Part shown: piece after piece, positions 59,885 through 64,000 of the stretch
Layout: the number at the start of each line of letters is the position of its first letter
How positions within the stretch are numbered: position 1 is the stretch's first letter
Assembly (NCBI GenBank): GCA_963556255.1
Contig: OY744605.1
Span: forward strand, 35,988,896 to 36,052,895
DNA: 64,000 bases
DNA from: Allolobophora icterica
Lineage: Eukaryota; Annelida; Clitellata; Crassiclitellata; Lumbricidae
Reading direction: 5' to 3'
The notes under the pieces: model-generated
Seen by the model: the letters and a program-made list of their open reading frames with translations, nothing else
Databases searched by the model: none
What the model was told of the DNA's origin: nothing
Position numbers and translations under genes: made by a program

Positions 59885-59890
59885 CAATAC

Positions 59891-61360
59891 TAGCTTTTAT
59901 ACCAGAAAAAGAAAATGGTAGTAGGCCCTATATAAACGACAAAGTGTTTTACTAGCAATTCTATAATGGAACATGCCATAATTAAACAAAATGACAAAAA
60001 GTTTCTGTTAAGTATAAGTTTTGTTCAAACAAAGTGCTGAGTGTCTCAATGCTTTTCCAAAACTGAATAAGAAGCTCGGTTTCCCAAGCAGATCGCTAGG
60101 CCTACTGTGCCACATTGAGCGCCAGTTTAAAACATAGGCCTAAATAGGCTAGCTAAAAGTTGACTTTAAAATGGTAATTTGCGCGAAAATGGCTGGAAGT
60201 TAGTATTGGGCTAATACTGAGCTTCGGCATGCAACTTTCCATCAAGACTGAAGTAGTTGCATGACTGACCATATCTTCAACAACATTTAATGACGCTGCT
60301 GTTTAGAATGTCCAACTTGAACTTTTCAATAGAAATTGAATTGAATGAAGAGTCTTTGGAATTTAGCGCATTTAACATTCCCAAGACGCTCGACATATCC
60401 AGAACTTCAGCCAACTGCTTTTGGTAGGCAGTGAAGTCAAATATTCGTTGTTCTACGGGTCTGAAGGCCTACATTAACTGCAGGCGTCTGCTGTGAGGTT
60501 ATATTGACATCATCCATGGAGAGAAAAAACTGAAACACTTCTATGTTAGTCTGGGTCTTCTATGAGTCGCTCATAGCTTGGTAAATAATAAGTCAGCTGA
60601 ACAACGTTTAGTCTATAAAAATTATTACGATCAAAGGATGATAAATGAGACTGAAATTTACATGGATATGCAGGGAGTGAGTAAAACAGACCCTGTGGCC
60701 GAATTTTTCACCATGACTTTAGATCTGTGGAAGCCTCGAATCTTCCAACGCCAGGCAAAACCAATGCTGCTTCCTTTTATGCAGTAATTCCTTTAGCTCC
60801 TTTTTCTATTCTCCTGTAGCAAAGGTCTTATTTACTGAATAAAATAAGCGGCTTTCGTTGAGAATGTCATGATTATTTCATACGGTACGAGAGGCAATAA
60901 GGCAGGTCCCATGCGGATCCAAATGCCTGAGATGTCCGAATTACGGGCCTTTGCGACTCCAGCATGACAAGACCAGCTTTCCCCTTGCACCGATAACACA
61001 TCACGTTCTGTCATTAGTCTAATGAAATTTGGAGCAACAGTAAAACGATTAAGAGCTGCAGTGAATTCAGAGAAGCTTCAGCAGTAATAATTCTCTAGAG
61101 AGTGCGAGACGAGACGAAATTTTAAGCCTTCCCAGGAGTTTATCTGAGGCATTTATAAAGAGCACGGGTAATATACAATTCCCTAAATTTCCAACGCTAA
61201 GGGCGACAGAAAGGTCGGTGCTTACAACCTCGGTTCTACTAAATCGCAGAAACAAATGAAAGCAGCGTTTTTGAGAGGTTTCTTAAAAATTGCTACATTA
61301 ATGCTTTCATGCATAAATACACGCATGGATAAGCCTACATCCATGCATGCATACATATGT
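59891..61360. other. Intergenic DNA, nothing identified
   Basis: Several TAGGCCTA sites. A 69-codon frame at 60578-60787 (+) has no recognisable domain. No element ends are visible. Confidence 0.4.
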
Positions 61361-61365
61361 AGGCC

Positions 61366-61666
<301 letters not shown>

Positions 61667-61669
61667 TGA

Positions 61670-62545
61670 AGCTTAGGCTACTTTAAAAATGTTGTCGACT
61701 GGCTCAAGAAATTATTAATATAGGCTATTTATAAGATAAATAATGATCAGAAACTATTTATAACATATTAATATGAAATTTCTAATAAAAGATATTGCCA
61801 GATAAAAATGCAAGCTCGCCTAAGTTAAGCGGAAGGGAGCATGAGCATGTCTGTTTTCCAAAAGGTATTTCAAGCATCCGGAGAAAGAAACAATATTCAC
61901 GTAATCGACACTTCTCTTCTAAAAATCCTATCATGATACCTTCTCTTCCTCTTAACTCTCTCACTGCTCCACTTCTAAACTACACTGACAGCAGCCGTCA
62001 ACCTTCTGTTTGACCCGTGGAAATTGACCTTTAACCGAACCTGTCCTGACCTGCTCATCGATTTGGTTTTGACTGAGCGTTTGTGTCTATAGCTGTCCTC
62101 TGAGCTTTCTTTGGGCACTGTGGAAGTTTTTGAGATGATAATTTCGATCACAGTGTATGTGTTAACGGAATTGGACTAGGCCTACTGGGACAAAGCCAGC
62201 CACGACTAGGAGGTCCGAGGAGCGTCGTAAGCTCCCCCAACGAATTTTAGAGCATTTGCTGCCAAAACGGAGCTTGTTTTAGCCACTTTATTTTATCAAA
62301 TTTTCTTTCTATTATTATATCTATCCATATTTAAATCATACATAGAAGTCTGAAAATATGACATAATTAGTTCAGCTATACCATTAAAATAATTTAGGCC
62401 TATATAAATAAGTCACTGACTGTGACAGGCTGAGTGACTGTGACCCAGTGGAGGACCTGCAGAGCTACAACAAACAGTGATAGCTCTAACTTCAGCAAAC
62501 ACGACCATCTTTATTTTTCAATTTAGTTACGCAAAAAAAAATTAA
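61670..62545. other. Intergenic DNA, nothing identified
   Basis: AT-rich, with no gene or element that I can support. Confidence 0.45.
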
Positions 62546-62636
62546 GTAACATTCTGTAAATGTTTGCTTGGTGGGTGGACTCAGATGGATCACCCAAATG
62601 GGTCCACCCACCAAACATTTATAGAATGTAACTGGG
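62546..62636. repeat. Foldback hairpin (about 30-bp arms)
   Basis: The left arm CATTCTGTAAATGTTTG then TTGGTGGGTGGAC pairs with the right arm GTCCACCCACCAA then ACATTTATAGAATG around a loop of about 20 bases containing GATGGATCACCC. Arms differ at only a few positions. Probably a foldback or MITE-type element; no target duplication is obvious. Confidence 0.7.
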
Positions 62637-62904
62637 ACATTTGTTTCACTAGTTCTACAGTTAAAATATGCAATGACGTGCTATCATGTTTTGTGAATTA
62701 ATGAATTCATACGGCACGGAGTCTTCGGAAGTAAAATCAATTATGCATTAATTCCAGTTAATTTTTATGCATCGCAATGGCCTTTCACATTCATAAAAAA
62801 ACGTTTTTAGAAATGGATTTATATGACTTCATAATAGGGCCTACATTTTCTGCGCAGTTCGTATGCTCATCTCGGAAACAACAGCTTCTTCCTTATTTAA
62901 TGAG

Positions 62905-63307
62905 TGACTATTTAGAGTGTTTTATTAGCTACTAACTTCAGTTTCTTTAATTAATTCTTGATTCTTGACAGTTGACAGCTATCAATAAACGTTAATTAGG
63001 CCTACTAAAGGCTCGCAGTTGTCAACATGATACATAGGTTCCCTTTCAAACAACTTTTCATCACTACTTCATGATTTATTACTTGGGCTAGTATTAAGTG
63101 ACTATTTAGTAATAAGTGACTATTTATAGTGTATTTATAGGCCTAATAATAGCTTTACTATTTTCAGTTTCTTTAATAATTCTTGATTCTTGACACCAAT
63201 CACTAAACGTTAATTACCAAAGGCTCGCAGTTGTCAACATAATATGTTGTTTCCTTTCAAACAACTTCTCATCATTACTTCCTGATTCATTACTTGGGCT
63301 AGTATTC
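62905..63307 (+). repeat. Tandem duplication of about 200 bp
   Basis: The two copies (62905-63097 and 63117-63307) share GTGACTATTTA, CAGTTTCTTTAAT, AAAGGCTCGCAGTTGTCAAC, TTCAAACAACTT and TTACTTGGGCTAGTATT in order, with indels in between. Confidence 0.85.
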
Positions 63308-63394
63308 CAAACAACTGCATTATCTAGCTCTGTAACCGTTTCCAATTACCACTCGTGTGGACAATTATACGTCGTGCGTAGTTTAATCCTGCTA

Positions 63395-63480
63395 CACTAT
63401 ATTCAAGTCTGTCGGTAGTGCGCTTGACCTGCACTCTAACGATTCTGGATTCGAGCCTGCTGAGGGGACTCCATTTAACC
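63395..63480 (+). repeat. tRNA-like SINE head
   Basis: GTCGGTAGTGCGCTTGACC followed 25 bases later by GGATTCGAGCCTG resembles pol III A and B boxes of a tRNA. No full cloverleaf can be closed by eye, so it is more likely a SINE or tRNA pseudogene than a tRNA. Confidence 0.4.
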
Positions 63481-63739
63481 AGCCATTTGCGCATACTTGT
63501 CATCAAGTCGTATAATTTGACAATGGCGTGAGCTGGGAAGTAAGTGTCATGCTCTGCGATACACTGGCCTTGTGTTCAGGACCTTGAGATCAGTTGCGTC
63601 TACCCCCCCCCCACGCTGGAATGGGAGCACAAAGCACTTATTCTGGCCAACTTATATATGAGAAGCTCATAAGTGACTGAGCACTGTAAATTACTCCGAG
63701 ATAACATGTGCTTTTGATAACATATATTTGATGCATAAA

Positions 63740-63850
63740 TTAAATATATTATCGGAAATCCGGTTTATATTCAGAACGTCAACCCCATTTCTGGCAACCG
63801 TGGGTGATCGTACTCCCCTCCACCAGCCTCATTCCCCTCCTGTTGGTAGA
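63740..63850. mobile_element. Possible right end of a hAT-type element
   Basis: CCCCTCCTGTTGGTAGACGCCACTG reads in reverse as CAGTGGCGTCTACCAACAGG, typical of hAT termini. I cannot find the partner end, and no duplication is identifiable. Confidence 0.35.
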
Positions 63851-64000
63851 CGCCACTGCTTGAGATTTGTCCATTTGTCAGTGGACAAATGACAGATAAT
63901 GAGCTCTTCCTCTGCATTCCCCTATGTCTATGAGACGTCGTTTTGTTGTTTACTTAAACTTCAAACAAATAGGCCTAATTCCAATAATTATGGACACGCG

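Noticed and set aside
60578..60787. 69-codon ORF as an exon
   Set aside because: No flanking splice sites that extend it and no similarity that I recognise.

Overview
This window is animal nuclear DNA: AT-rich, with a spliced gene, GT-AG introns and dense eukaryotic transposons and microsatellites. An over-used TAGGCCTA palindrome and the repeat content fit an invertebrate, possibly marine, but I cannot name the species. Base calling looks sound, because the one host gene can be spliced by eye without a frame break.

Region 1 (1-18.2 kb) is the host gene: a ZER1 (zer-1 homolog) orthologue on the + strand. It has 15 coding exons (2571-17973) giving a 781-residue protein with leucine-rich repeats followed by ARM-like repeats. 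A probable non-coding first exon ends near 1221, and a poly(A) signal lies at 18206. Its introns hold two LINE 3' ends, a longer reversed LINE piece, a tRNA-derived SINE, a second SINE split by a hAT-like element, and a short inverted-repeat element whose second copy lies past the 3' end.

Region 2 (18.3-35.8 kb) has no convincing gene. It holds decayed transposons (a Tc1/mariner transposase, a CR1/L2-like LINE end, a ZMYM1-type hAT fragment), CT/CTGT microsatellites, and a 4.8 kb purine-only-strand array (26.6-31.4 kb). The array repeats a consensus 5' splice-donor motif dozens of times and is followed by a 34-bp minisatellite.

Region 3 (35.8-47.1 kb) holds an 8.6 kb Ty3/Gypsy-type LTR retrotransposon on the - strand. 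Its 350-bp LTRs are identical and it sits inside a (TA)n array. gag and pol are intact and in the same frame, separated by one UAG codon followed by a hairpin, which suggests readthrough expression. A third ORF encodes a protein with two membrane segments. Directly beside it is a 2.4 kb DNA transposon with TAGGGTG termini and a transposase broken at three places.

Region 4 (47-64 kb) holds a nested pair of hAT elements and a third small hAT element, all three with clear 8-bp target duplications. It also holds a 2.2 kb satellite of 25-bp units with an 800-bp higher-order period, and a CpG-rich promoter-like block (56.0-56.64 kb) with NRF1, ETS/CRE, E-box and ZNF143-like sites followed by an unidentified ORF. 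Further on are a 737-bp inverted-repeat element and a foldback hairpin. No bacterial, CRISPR or rRNA feature is present.
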